Part shown: positions 7,339 to 14,304 of the stretch, in pieces
How positions within the stretch are numbered: the stretch's first letter is position 1
Layout of the letters: each line of letters opens with the position of its first letter
NCBI GenBank assembly: GCA_046635845.1
Contig: JAQQXN010000009.1
Reading direction: 5' to 3' (one strand)
Length of the DNA: 14,343 nt
Origin: UBA168 sp011055275
GTDB taxonomy: Archaea; Thermoproteota; Thermoprotei_A; Marsarchaeales; UBA168
Translations under genes and position numbers: made by a program
The notes under the pieces: model-generated
What the model saw: only the letters and a program-made list of their open reading frames with translations
Database searches by the model: none
What the model was told of the DNA's origin: nothing

Positions 7339-7348
7339 GCTTTTTAAC
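7339..7348 (+). promoter_or_regulatory. TATA box of the tldD-tldE operon
   Basis: GCTTTTTAAC, centred about 24 bases before the ATG at 7367, with no Shine-Dalgarno before that ATG. This is the pattern of a leaderless archaeal transcript. Confidence 0.5.
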
Positions 7349-7366
7349 GACCAAGGATTTCGTTGT

Positions 7367-8794
7367 ATGATCAACGAAGATCTGGCTTTAAACCTAATAC
7401 GTCGTGCTGAGCAACTCGGCGCTTCTTACGTCGAAACCCGTTTCGAGGAATCCGAGGAAGAGGGGGCAATCGTTAAAAACAGGGAGGTCGACGCGGTGGG
7501 ATATTCGCGCGCGAGTGGAGTGGGAATTCGGGTGGTTTACAGAGGAGCGCTTGGTTTTTCATCAACAAACGACCTGTCTGAAGCAAGCCTAATGAAGATG
7601 TTGGACACCGCTATCAGCATGGCCAAAGCCGCGAGCATCAGGATAAAGAATCCCGTGCGCGTCGCTCAGATTGAAAGCGTCTCAGCAAAATGGGCATCGG
7701 AGCGCAAGCAAAATCCTTTCTCAGTACCCATGGAGGAAAAGATAAACGAACTGCTCGCCCTAGATGATTACGCAACTTATGCTGACGTCACATTCCCCGC
7801 TAGGGTGTTTTCAATCGGGTTCAATGAAAAGAGAAAACTCATCGTTAACAGCTACGGGGATAAAGTGGAGAGTGATGTATTAAGGGCGGAGGGCTTTATC
7901 TTTCTAACTGCCTATAACCCGCAAAAAGGAAGCATACAAAAATATGATCAACTGGGCGAGGCCAGCGGATGGGAAGCGGTGGCCAAATGGGACTTAAGGA
8001 ATAGGACGAAGGAACTGGCAAACGTCCTTTCAGATAACTTGATGAAGGGGACCCTTCCCGAGACTGGGGAGAAAGACGTGGTTTTGGGCTCTGAGGTATC
8101 CGGCATAGTCGTCCACGAGTCCGCCGGTCATCCAGCAGAAGCAGATAGGATACTTGGAAGGGAGGCCGCGCAAGCTGGTGAGTCGTACCTCAAGCCAACT
8201 TCATTGGGCCTTAAGATCGGATCAGATAAGGTCAACGTAATCGATGACCCAACATTGCCCCATTCTTACGGGTACTACCTCTACGATGATGAGGGTGTAA
8301 AAGCTAGGCCCAGGTACCTCATAAAAGATGGTATAATAAATGAGTTTCTTCATAATAGGGAAACCGCGTCCCTTCTGGGAGCCCAGCCAAACGGCGCAGC
8401 CAGGGCCTCAGCTTTTGACAGGGAACCCATGGTAAGGATGGCAAACACCTATTTCGCGCCAGGAGATCAATCATTGGATGAACTGGTAGAAGGCATAAGC
8501 GATGGCGTATACATAAAGTCTTTCATGGAATGGAACATCGATGACGTGAGGTGGAACGAAAGGTACGTCGGGTTGGAGGCCTATTCCATAAAGAACGGCA
8601 AGATCGAGGAGCCACTCAAGGCTCCCGTGCTGGAAATAACAACCGGAAAGCTCTATTCAAGCGTTGACGCCGTTAGCAGAAACCTTGCTTTCAACGCCGC
8701 CACGTGTGGCAAAGGTGAACCATCGCAAGGAGTTCCTGTGTGGACAGGAGGTGCCGAGGTAAGACTTAGAAGGGTGAGGATTTCTAAGAGGTGA
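7367..8794 (+). CDS. tldD: Metallopeptidase TldD with intact HExxxH
   Basis: A 475-residue TldD, the catalytic subunit of the TldD/TldE zinc peptidase. In bacteria this complex trims RiPP precursors such as microcin B17 and degrades unstructured proteins such as the antitoxin CcdA. The zinc-binding motif HESAGH is intact (His250, Glu251, His255), as is the downstream Cys447 in FNAATCGKG, the expected third ligand. The N-terminal domain has GASYVETR ... GVGIRVVYRG ... GFSSTNDL. The C-terminal domain has VIDDPTLPHSYGYYLYDDEG and REPMVRMANTYF. Length and motifs are those of a normal, active enzyme. It is coupled to the TldE gene that starts six bases after its stop, and it is divergent from grpE. 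The start is the ATG at 7367 because of the TATA spacing. Substrate in this organism is unknown. Confidence 0.95.
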   Translation: MINEDLALNLIRRAEQLGASYVETRFEESEEEGAIVKNREVDAVGYSRASGVGIRVVYRGALGFSSTNDLSEASLMKMLDTAISMAKAASIRIKNPVRVAQIESVSAKWASERKQNPFSVPMEEKINELLALDDYATYADVTFPARVFSIGFNEKRKLIVNSYGDKVESDVLRAEGFIFLTAYNPQKGSIQKYDQLGEASGWEAVAKWDLRNRTKELANVLSDNLMKGTLPETGEKDVVLGSEVSGIVVHESAGHPAEADRILGREAAQAGESYLKPTSLGLKIGSDKVNVIDDPTLPHSYGYYLYDDEGVKARPRYLIKDGIINEFLHNRETASLLGAQPNGAARASAFDREPMVRMANTYFAPGDQSLDELVEGISDGVYIKSFMEWNIDDVRWNERYVGLEAYSIKNGKIEEPLKAPVLEITTGKLYSSVDAVSRNLAFNAATCGKGEPSQGVPVWTGGAEVRLRRVRISKR

Positions 8795-8796
8795 TC
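8788..8796 (+). promoter_or_regulatory. Near-perfect Shine-Dalgarno sequence for tldE that contains the tldD stop codon
   Basis: GAGGTGATC is complementary to the 3' end of archaeal 16S rRNA and sits three bases before the ATG at 8800 (eight from GAGG). The TGA at 8792-8794 ending tldD is part of it. It therefore favours ATG 8800 over the in-frame GTG at 8791, which would itself lie within the ribosome site. Confidence 0.75.
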
Positions 8797-8799
8797 CGA

Positions 8800-10113
8800 A
8801 TGCAAAGCGCCGATCTGGACGTCGCTCAAGTGGTCGTAAGGAGCGCAAAACCGGGCGAGGAGGTAGCATGCCTCATAGCTTCAACTTCCAGAAAGATGGT
8901 GAGGTTCTCTAACGGCGAGTTCACGGTTTCCCAAGCATGGAATGAGATCGAGACCGCGATACTTTACAAGAACCGTGGAAGCATCGCGGTTGGCTCCACC
9001 CTAAGCACCGCCACGGACGCAGCCCTCAGCCTGCTCGACAGGCTGAGGATTTCGGCGGCATCCATGAAGCCCAAGCAGGATTTTTCAAAGCTAGCGCCCA
9101 AGAGCTCGTATAAACCTCTCACAGAAGCGCCCAAGGAACCCGTATCAGATGGCATGCTGGCTGACATGGTGCTCAGAGCGGACTCCGCTGCCTTAGCAAA
9201 TGGCGCTGAGAGGTCCGCAGTTGTGCTGAACTCAGAGGACAATTCATGGCACTTGGTCACGACAACTGGGGCAGAACTAACAGCTACTTCCACGTCAAAT
9301 CACCTGGTAATAAGGGCTTTCTCAGGCCAGGGCTCTGGGCAAGGCATAACGGCTTCAAGCCGCCTGTCTAACCTCAACCCAGAGGCAGCTGGTGGGAGGG
9401 CCGGAGAGCTGGCAAGAGATGCGAGGTCTCCCGAACCAGGCGAGGAGGGATACTTCGATGTTGTCCTTGATCCTTCCATATTTGCTAACCTCGTAGATTC
9501 AATCGGATATGCCTCTTCGGCCTATTCGGTCGAGTCTGGCTTTTCGTTCCTGGCTGGGAGGCTTGGCAACGACGTAGCTCCGCCGTTCCTCTCAATATAC
9601 GATGATGGGCTCCTCAAGGATGGGTTACTGGTAAGGCCGTTTGATGACGAAGGGTACCCCACGCAGAGAACTTCAATAATAGAGGCAGGACACCTCAGAC
9701 ATTACCTGACCAACTCTCACTTTTCTAACAAGATGGGCATTCCAAATACCGCTAACGCTGGATGGATTGAACCAAGGCCATGGAACTTAGAGGTATCCGC
9801 TGGAAAAGACGAAGAAAGCGATCTCTTTTCCGGCCACGTCATATACATAACCAATAACTGGTACACCAGATTTCAAAACTACGTCACCGGAGATTTCTCC
9901 ACGATACTCAGAGATGCCGTATTCGAAGTGAAGGAAGGGAAGAGGATAAGGGCACTTAAGGGATTACGGCTCAGCGATAACCTGCCCAGGATGCTGTCAT
10001 CCATAACTGCGCTGGGAAACAGACAATACCTCATCAGATGGTGGGAGGTCGAAACACCTGTTTTACTGCCGTACGTAAGGATTAGCGGCGTGCACCTGAC
10101 CTCGGCTGGCTGA
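8800..10113 (+). CDS. tldE: TldE/PmbA subunit, partner of TldD
   Basis: A 437-residue TldE (PmbA) protein, the non-catalytic subunit that forms the peptidase with TldD. It lacks HExxxH, as the family does. Visible family features are ASTSRKMVRFSNGEF near the N-terminus, the segment FLSIYDDGLLKDG followed by RPFDDEGYPTQRTSIIEAG, and the archaeal-type C-terminal stretch ITNNWYTRF-NYVTGDFS. The start is placed at ATG 8800 on the strength of the GAGGTGATC ribosome site. The six-base spacing, with the tldD stop inside that site, implies tight translational coupling and equal subunit synthesis. It is the last gene of the two-gene unit; the next gene on this strand has its own promoter. Confidence 0.93.
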   Translation: MQSADLDVAQVVVRSAKPGEEVACLIASTSRKMVRFSNGEFTVSQAWNEIETAILYKNRGSIAVGSTLSTATDAALSLLDRLRISAASMKPKQDFSKLAPKSSYKPLTEAPKEPVSDGMLADMVLRADSAALANGAERSAVVLNSEDNSWHLVTTTGAELTATSTSNHLVIRAFSGQGSGQGITASSRLSNLNPEAAGGRAGELARDARSPEPGEEGYFDVVLDPSIFANLVDSIGYASSAYSVESGFSFLAGRLGNDVAPPFLSIYDDGLLKDGLLVRPFDDEGYPTQRTSIIEAGHLRHYLTNSHFSNKMGIPNTANAGWIEPRPWNLEVSAGKDEESDLFSGHVIYITNNWYTRFQNYVTGDFSTILRDAVFEVKEGKRIRALKGLRLSDNLPRMLSSITALGNRQYLIRWWEVETPVLLPYVRISGVHLTSAG

Positions 10114-10298
10114 GCCCTATAATAAACCCCTAGCAAGTTCACCCTCATAACTGGAGCAGAGTTGCGCAGCCAGAACCGACAAACCCCTATCAGCGACTGG
10201 AATATTTGAGCACCGAAAAATCCAAACCGGTCAGGTAAGTACGATATCGCTCAAGCTTCATGCTCATCTGATTTTTACTTTATCTTTGTATACCAAAA

Positions 10299-10308
10299 AA
10301 TATATAAA
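10299..10308 (+). promoter_or_regulatory. TATA box of the winged-helix regulator gene
   Basis: AATATATAAA, preceded by an A-rich run, is the best TATA box in the window. Its centre lies about 28 bases before the ATG at 10332, which argues for that ATG as a leaderless start. An inverted ATAAT/ATTAT pair at 10311-10326 just downstream could serve autoregulation, but it is A/T-rich and weak evidence. Confidence 0.6.
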
Positions 10309-10331
10309 CTATAATGATAATATTATTTGAA

Positions 10332-10625
10332 ATGAGGATATACGTGAAAGGCAAGTGGCTTGAAGAAGACGAGATAACCAGCTTGTACAAGACCGTAAGC
10401 CCACCGCAAAAAAGAATTCTCGAGACGCTTTACAAAATAGGGCAGCCATCAACAATAAGCACTATTTCAATGAAAACTGGGATAAAGCGCCAATACGTTT
10501 CAGTACTCATGAAGAAACTAATTGAAGGAAATTACGTAAAGAAGTACGGACGCCGCAACGCGCTCTACGCCATAACCGATCAGGGATATCAAGCCATAGA
10601 GAAAGGCGAAAAGGTAACCGCGTGA
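10332..10625 (+). CDS. Small winged-helix DNA-binding transcriptional regulator
   Basis: A 97-residue single-domain protein with a MarR/ArsR-like winged helix. A helix at about 25-36 (PQKRILETLYKIG) is followed by the helix-turn-helix at about 40-65 (ISTISMKTGIKRQYVSVLMKKLIEG). The wing with turn is KKYGRRNALYAITDQG at 70-85, and a short C-terminal helix closes the domain. No ligand or metal-binding residues stand out. An alternative ATG at 10314 would add six residues, but the TATA box lies only about 10 bases from it, so ATG 10332 is preferred. It is convergent with the DUF72 gene, with a hairpin between them. The target genes cannot be told from the sequence. Confidence 0.8.
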   Translation: MRIYVKGKWLEEDEITSLYKTVSPPQKRILETLYKIGQPSTISTISMKTGIKRQYVSVLMKKLIEGNYVKKYGRRNALYAITDQGYQAIEKGEKVTA

Positions 10626-10627
10626 AA

Positions 10628-10656
10628 ACCGCGACGGCTCTACTTAAGTCGCGGTG
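10628..10656. terminator. Hairpin between convergent genes, possible bidirectional terminator
   Basis: ACCGCGAC (10628-10635) and GTCGCGGT (10649-10656) form a perfect eight-base stem with a 13-base loop, located between the wHTH stop and the DUF72 stop, which lies in the loop. There is no T-run after it in either direction, so termination is inferred from position and structure only. Confidence 0.4.
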
Positions 10657-11434
10657 CCAGAGTTGAGCGACTTATCCTCTCAAATACCTCTCTCTGCGCA
10701 TCAGTCATTTGCCCTGTCATATTGATAAAAGATAAAGCGTTTTGAACTGCATACCCATGAAAGTGATTATTAAACAGGACGTAAGAGGTCATCTCCTCAA
10801 GCTTCTTAAGCCTATCAGCCCAAGGCCTCAACTCGTCGTCTGAATACTTATAATCAAACCACACCTTTTCTCCGTGCCCGTGAAACCTAACGTAAACGCT
10901 GTCAGAAGTTATGAAGTTGTAAGGAGGAAGCAGCGGCTCATCAACGGCGACATACGGTATTCCACGGTCGCTTAGTTTCAATATAACGTCGTCATTGACG
11001 ATGGAGGCATTCCTGAATTCTACTGCGACAAATATTTTTCCTTCGATTGTCGAAAGGAAGTCGAAGAGGTAAGGCGAGTCTTCCGCCCCGAAATAAGGAG
11101 GAAGCTGTAGAAGCGACGGGCCAAGCTTGCCGCTGCTTTGCAGCGGCTTTAAGAAAAGCATAAAATCATCGAGGTCAGCATCAATATCGCCGAGCTTGCC
11201 CAGCATCTTCTCGTGGGTTATAGAGCGATTGAACTTCGGAAGAAACTTGAAACCGTCTGGCGAAGAGGCAGCAAGTCCCTTGGCCATGGAGGGTGGAGGA
11301 ACCCTGTAAAACGTGGAGTCTATCTCAGCTATATCAAACACCTTAGAGTACTGCGAGAACTTGCGGTCCGGAGTATTATATAGGATTCCCACCCACTCAT
11401 CGTAGCTCCAACCCGAACAACCCACATAGATCAC
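10640..11434 (-). CDS. DUF72 family protein (YecE-like)
   Basis: A 264-residue member of the DUF72 (YecE) family, a TIM-barrel fold of unknown biochemical function. It opens with YVGCSGWSYDEW and shortly after has the family's EIDSTFYRVP (about 37-46). The inner motifs FKFLPKFNRSITH and VAVEFRN are also visible, and the C-terminal VLFNNHFHGYAVQNA matches the conserved asparagine/histidine-rich end. The length is typical. The start is GTG at 11434, with GAGGGG at 11447-11442, seven bases upstream; an ATG two bases earlier runs straight into TGA. It begins three bases after the stop of the HAD phosphatase gene, so the two are one operon. Involvement in nucleic-acid or sugar metabolism has been suggested for the fold, but nothing here decides it. 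Confidence 0.9.
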   Translation of the reverse strand: MIYVGCSGWSYDEWVGILYNTPDRKFSQYSKVFDIAEIDSTFYRVPPPSMAKGLAASSPDGFKFLPKFNRSITHEKMLGKLGDIDADLDDFMLFLKPLQSSGKLGPSLLQLPPYFGAEDSPYLFDFLSTIEGKIFVAVEFRNASIVNDDVILKLSDRGIPYVAVDEPLLPPYNFITSDSVYVRFHGHGEKVWFDYKYSDDELRPWADRLKKLEEMTSYVLFNNHFHGYAVQNALSFINMTGQMTDAQREVFERISRSTLAPRLK

Positions 11435-11437
11435 ATG

Positions 11438-12103
11438 CTAACCCCTCGTCAAGTTCTTCCCTTGGTTTTCCCAGCGCTCTATCCAATCGGGAACCTCTAT
11501 CAACGAGCTTATGTGGCCTCCTATGCCGTCATCGCAAGAACCATGCCCGCCATCAAAGATTAAATAATGCCCGCTGTCCCTAAACATGGAAAAATCCATG
11601 GTATGGTCGCCCACGGTCACGACCGCTTCCATGGGTAATGAGAGGTAACGACGTATGTCATCTATTACGGCATCCTTCCTCGTGGGGTTAACTGCGATCT
11701 TCGCGCAACACACAATTCCACTCTCGTCAAACTCGAGCGAGTTACAAAACCTCAACGCTATGCCCATGGAACTTACCAATTCATCGATAAGATTGCACAC
11801 GCCAGCCGACACCGCTGCAACTTCCCATCCCATCTCCTTCAGCTTTCTAATTACGGCCACAGCCTCTGGCCTGGGCCTTAGCCTCGTCCTAATGCGATCT
11901 ATGTCATGTCTAGTTAACTTAAGCCGCCTTAGATCCTCAATGGTCAGCTCGACCAGGCGCTCGTAATCTATGTCGCCAGCTTCAAAAGCCGCAAAGCGCT
12001 GGTCAGAAAGGGCGGCCTGGCCACGGATAGAATAAAGCAAACGCCAGCTGCTCTTCTCGTCATCTAGCGTTCCATCAACGTCAAAAATCACGACACCCTT
12101 CAT
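11438..12103 (-). CDS. HAD-family phosphatase, phosphoserine-phosphatase-like
   Basis: A 221-residue HAD phosphatase with classical motifs: FDVDGT (nucleophile Asp8, acid/base Asp10), VSAG (Ser99), Lys143 in PTRKDAV, and VGDHTMD (Asp166, Asp170). The spacing and the small helical cap (about 15-75) resemble SerB-type phosphoserine phosphatases, but the substrate is not determined. The ATG at 12103 is chosen because motif I starts right after it and GTGATT precedes it by three bases. The frame stays open for 74 more codons upstream, but that stretch is not protein-like and contains the probable promoter. Three bases separate its stop from the DUF72 start, which indicates co-transcription. Confidence 0.88.
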   Translation of the reverse strand: MKGVVIFDVDGTLDDEKSSWRLLYSIRGQAALSDQRFAAFEAGDIDYERLVELTIEDLRRLKLTRHDIDRIRTRLRPRPEAVAVIRKLKEMGWEVAAVSAGVCNLIDELVSSMGIALRFCNSLEFDESGIVCCAKIAVNPTRKDAVIDDIRRYLSLPMEAVVTVGDHTMDFSMFRDSGHYLIFDGGHGSCDDGIGGHISSLIEVPDWIERWENQGKNLTRG

Positions 12104-12158
12104 GCTAATCACTAAGGCCCCAGCTATCGCGGGAGAGGTAGCAAACAATAGACGTTGC

Positions 12159-12166
12159 AATATAAG
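12159..12166 (-). promoter_or_regulatory. TATA box of the HAD phosphatase-DUF72 operon
   Basis: The minus strand reads CTTATATT, about 59 bases before the ATG at 12103, predicting a leader near 33 bases that contains GTGATT just before the start. The remainder of the gap up to 12348 shows nothing recognisable. Confidence 0.4.
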
Positions 12167-12348
12167 TATTTTGGGAACGCTCCCGCAAGCCAGCACTAAA
12201 CCCACGGCGCGAAGAAAACCACGACCTCGATTTCGCCATAAGCACAGCACCTTATGAAAGTCAAGGCTAGGAAATTCAAAACTCTCGGGGGCCGCTAGGG
12301 CCGATGTCGCGCTTTGGAATCTCAACGACGTGCAAGGGTGAGCTAGAT

Positions 12349-13377
12349 CTAGGGGCTGAATACCTTAGCTAACCACCGCATGTCTTCCGGTACTACCCTG
12401 TTGGCCTTGACCGCTTCCTTAAGCGGGACAGCGACTATCTTCTCTCCCTGAAGGCTGACCATTTTGCCAAAGTCGCCGTTCTTTATGAGATCAGCCGCAG
12501 CGATTCCAAACCTTGTTGCTAATATCCTGTCGTACGCCGTAGGGCTACCTCCTCTCTGGACATGCCCAAGCACCACAGACCGGGTCTCCACGCCCGTGCG
12601 CTTCTCGATTTCCTTCTCAAGCCACTCTCCTATTCCTCCCAGCCTCTCATGACCGAACGCGTCTTTTTGGGAACTCCGAGTGAAGAAGTCCTCAATTCCC
12701 TTGGGGACTGCTCCCTCGGCAACCACGACGATGGCGAACTTGCGGCCCTGTTCGTATCTCTTCTTAACCATTGAACACACCTCATCTATGTCAAAGGGTT
12801 CCTCTGGCAGCAATATGACGTCAGCGCCACCCGCCAAGCCAGAGTACAACGCTATCCATCCCGCATGCCGACCCATAACCTCAACAACTATGGTGCGCTG
12901 ATGCGATTCAGCAGTGGTGTGTATTCTGTCGATGGCCTCTGTAGCTATGGCAACAGCAGTGTCAAAGCCAAAAGTGCGATCGGTCCCGGACAAGTCATTG
13001 TCGATAGTCTTAGGTATGCCGACGACCTTGTAGCCCAGATCGCTGAGCTTCGCGGCAACGCCCTGCGTATCGTCTCCGCCAATGGCGACTATTGCATCAA
13101 GGCCAAGCTCCTCTATGTTGCGCAGCAGCTTGTTTTTGTCATCCTCGTTCGCGAAGGGATTTGTCCTAGAGGTACCCAGAATCGTTCCGCCTTTCGGCAG
13201 GATCCCGGAAACCGCATCTCTGTCTAATTTCATCACGTCTTTTTCGAGCAGGCCTGCCCATCCCCGCCTTATGCCGACGACTTCATACCCATAACTAAGG
13301 GCACGCCTCGTAACACCCCGTATGGCAGCGTTAAGGCCCGGCGCATCACCACCGCCCGTAAGTACGCCAATCTTCAT
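12349..13377 (-). CDS. pfp: 6-phosphofructokinase, probably pyrophosphate-dependent
   Basis: A 342-residue PfkA-family phosphofructokinase converting fructose 6-phosphate to fructose 1,6-bisphosphate in glycolysis. Conserved elements include GGGDAPGLNAAI (8-19), the donor-binding GGDDT (100-104), the catalytic PKTIDND (122-128), MGRHAGW (168-174) and HVQRGGSPTAYDR (272-284). Two positions that separate phosphate donors are of the pyrophosphate type: Asp103 in GGDDT, where ATP enzymes have Gly, and Lys123 in PKTIDND, where ATP enzymes have Gly. A PPi enzyme works near equilibrium and could also serve gluconeogenesis. The start is the ATG at 13377, 26 bases from a CTTAAAATT box (leaderless); GTG at 13389 would add four residues. 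Length and motifs look complete. Donor specificity is inference from these residues. Confidence 0.95.
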   Translation of the reverse strand: MKIGVLTGGGDAPGLNAAIRGVTRRALSYGYEVVGIRRGWAGLLEKDVMKLDRDAVSGILPKGGTILGTSRTNPFANEDDKNKLLRNIEELGLDAIVAIGGDDTQGVAAKLSDLGYKVVGIPKTIDNDLSGTDRTFGFDTAVAIATEAIDRIHTTAESHQRTIVVEVMGRHAGWIALYSGLAGGADVILLPEEPFDIDEVCSMVKKRYEQGRKFAIVVVAEGAVPKGIEDFFTRSSQKDAFGHERLGGIGEWLEKEIEKRTGVETRSVVLGHVQRGGSPTAYDRILATRFGIAAADLIKNGDFGKMVSLQGEKIVAVPLKEAVKANRVVPEDMRWLAKVFSP

Positions 13378-13397
13378 TTGCGAGAACACCTGCCGTC

Positions 13398-13406
13398 AAT
13401 TTTAAG
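13398..13406 (-). promoter_or_regulatory. TATA box of the phosphofructokinase gene
   Basis: The minus strand reads CTTAAAATT, centred about 25 bases from the ATG at 13377. That fits a leaderless transcript and decides the start over GTG 13389. Confidence 0.55.
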
Positions 13407-13494
13407 TTTTCCGTCTTAGTTTTACGAACCTAAACGAGCCAGTAAGCGCTCATTTTTGCAGGCGAGTTTTTACGCGCCAGCTCACGAAGAGCTC

Positions 13495-13809
13495 ATGGAA
13501 AGGCGCAAGGAAGCCTATAAGCGGTCCCTCTTTCAGCTTAGACTCAGACTAGCCAGCACCGAATACGATATAGAACGCAAGAGGTTAGCGGTTAACAACC
13601 CCATCCAACTTTACAAGGACATACTGCAAATCAAGATATCAATTAAGGAGCTTGAAGACAAGCTAAATACTTTGAAAACCGATGACGACCTTGAGAAGTG
13701 GAGAGAGACCGCAAAAGCGGTTTTCGCCTCTTTCTCTCAGGAAAAGACCTTACCCGCTTTTTTAAGCGAGGCATTTAAATCAGTTGCTGACCAATTCCGA
13801 GTCCGGTAA
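13495..13809 (+). CDS. Small helical protein of unknown function
   Basis: I do not recognise this gene. It encodes 104 residues from ATG 13495, or 117 from the TTG at 13456. The sequence is rich in Lys, Arg, Glu and Leu and nearly free of Gly and Pro. A heptad-like amphipathic pattern across about 1-70 (ERRKEAYKRSLFQLRLRLAS, then ISIKELEDKLNTLK) suggests a coiled-coil hairpin; a short hydrophobic helix follows at 85-102 (LPAFLSEAFKSVADQF). There is no Cys, signal peptide or membrane segment. A TTTTTACG box about 27 bases before the ATG supports a leaderless start there; TTAGTTTTA at 13416-13424 could serve the TTG. It is divergent from the phosphofructokinase gene. Composition would suit a small scaffold or nucleic-acid-associated protein, which is a guess. 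Confidence 0.65.
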   Translation: MERRKEAYKRSLFQLRLRLASTEYDIERKRLAVNNPIQLYKDILQIKISIKELEDKLNTLKTDDDLEKWRETAKAVFASFSQEKTLPAFLSEAFKSVADQFRVR

Positions 13810-13859
13810 TAAATACCTAGGAAGACCTATCTCATAAGTTTTAACTCTGTCGGGTGCCA

Positions 13860-13887
13860 GGCTATGATAGCCCCCCTTCCGCAAGGG
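13860..13887 (+). repeat. Two small adjacent hairpins upstream of the TnpB-like ORF
   Basis: GGCTA-TGA-TAGCC (13860-13872, five-base stem, three-base loop) is followed at once by CCCTT-CCGC-AAGGG (13874-13887, five-base stem, four-base loop). GATAGCCCC recurs at 13896-13904. Small subterminal hairpins are characteristic of IS200/IS605 ends, and the next ORF resembles that family, but no second end is visible in the window. They could also be a leader structure. Confidence 0.4.
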
Positions 13888-13914
13888 AGATGGTAGATAG
13901 CCCCTTCTCTTCCC

Positions 13915-13922
13915 TTTTTATA
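13915..13922 (+). promoter_or_regulatory. TATA box of the TnpB-like ORF
   Basis: TTTTTATA, about 48 bases before the ATG at 13966. The predicted transcript start near 13944 leaves a leader of about 22 bases containing GGAG (13951-13954) and GGGTGA (13957-13962) as ribosome site. Confidence 0.45.
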
Positions 13923-13965
13923 GAAAGGCTCTACGGCCGTCTGACAAGATGGAGATGGGTGAAGC

Positions 13966-14304
13966 ATGCCTGACCTTGAGGAAAATGAGAGGTCAGAGAA
14001 CGGGAAGGCGCGAGAGGACAAAACCTACGACCTCAAGCTCGACAGGAGCAATATCCCGAAGGGCAGGCTCTTGCTTCTGCAGAGGCTCTTCTTGGAGGTA
14101 AAGTGGTTCAACAATCATATCGTGGCAACGAACACTACAGCGCTTGAACAGATGAAGACTACAAGCCGCCTGAAGGCGTTGCATCACCGGTTTCCGAGGA
14201 CGGCGATAATTCCATGGAGGGAAAAGCTTTCAGTCAAGATTAGGCAGGAGTTCGAACGCGAGCACAACGTAAAGAGGGATGCGGTGAACAAGGTCGCCCA
14301 CTAA
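13966..14304 (+). CDS. Small protein with a TnpB-like (IS605/IS1341) N-terminal segment
   Basis: A 112-residue product. After a charged N-terminus, residues 19-53 (KTYDLKLDRSN ... RLLLLQRLFLEVKWFNNHIV) resemble the opening segment of archaeal TnpB/OrfB proteins, where a similar LFLEAKWFYN stretch follows KLDRSNL. The rest (54-112) is basic and unlike TnpB, and none of the RuvC catalytic motifs or the zinc finger is present; full TnpB is about 370-420 residues. It could be a truncated and re-ended transposon remnant, or a small gene captured from the N-terminal domain. The promoter, ribosome site and ATG look intact, so expression is plausible. The family call is from memory of the motif and remains tentative. 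Confidence 0.5.
   Translation: MPDLEENERSENGKAREDKTYDLKLDRSNIPKGRLLLLQRLFLEVKWFNNHIVATNTTALEQMKTTSRLKALHHRFPRTAIIPWREKLSVKIRQEFEREHNVKRDAVNKVAH

Noticed and set aside
10114..10313. Intergenic stretch examined for tRNA, C/D box RNA or other small RNA; AAACCCCTA occurs twice.
   Set aside because: No tRNA T-loop pattern, no C and D boxes and no extended stem were found; the nine-base repeat alone is not evidence.
11432..11436. ATG at the start of the DUF72 gene as an alternative start.
   Set aside because: It is out of frame and followed directly by TGA; the GTG at 11434 has a well-spaced GAGGGG ribosome site.
12104..12325. 74-codon upstream extension of the HAD phosphatase frame.
   Set aside because: It precedes a complete motif I start, has no family similarity, and contains the likely TATA box and ribosome site for ATG 12103.
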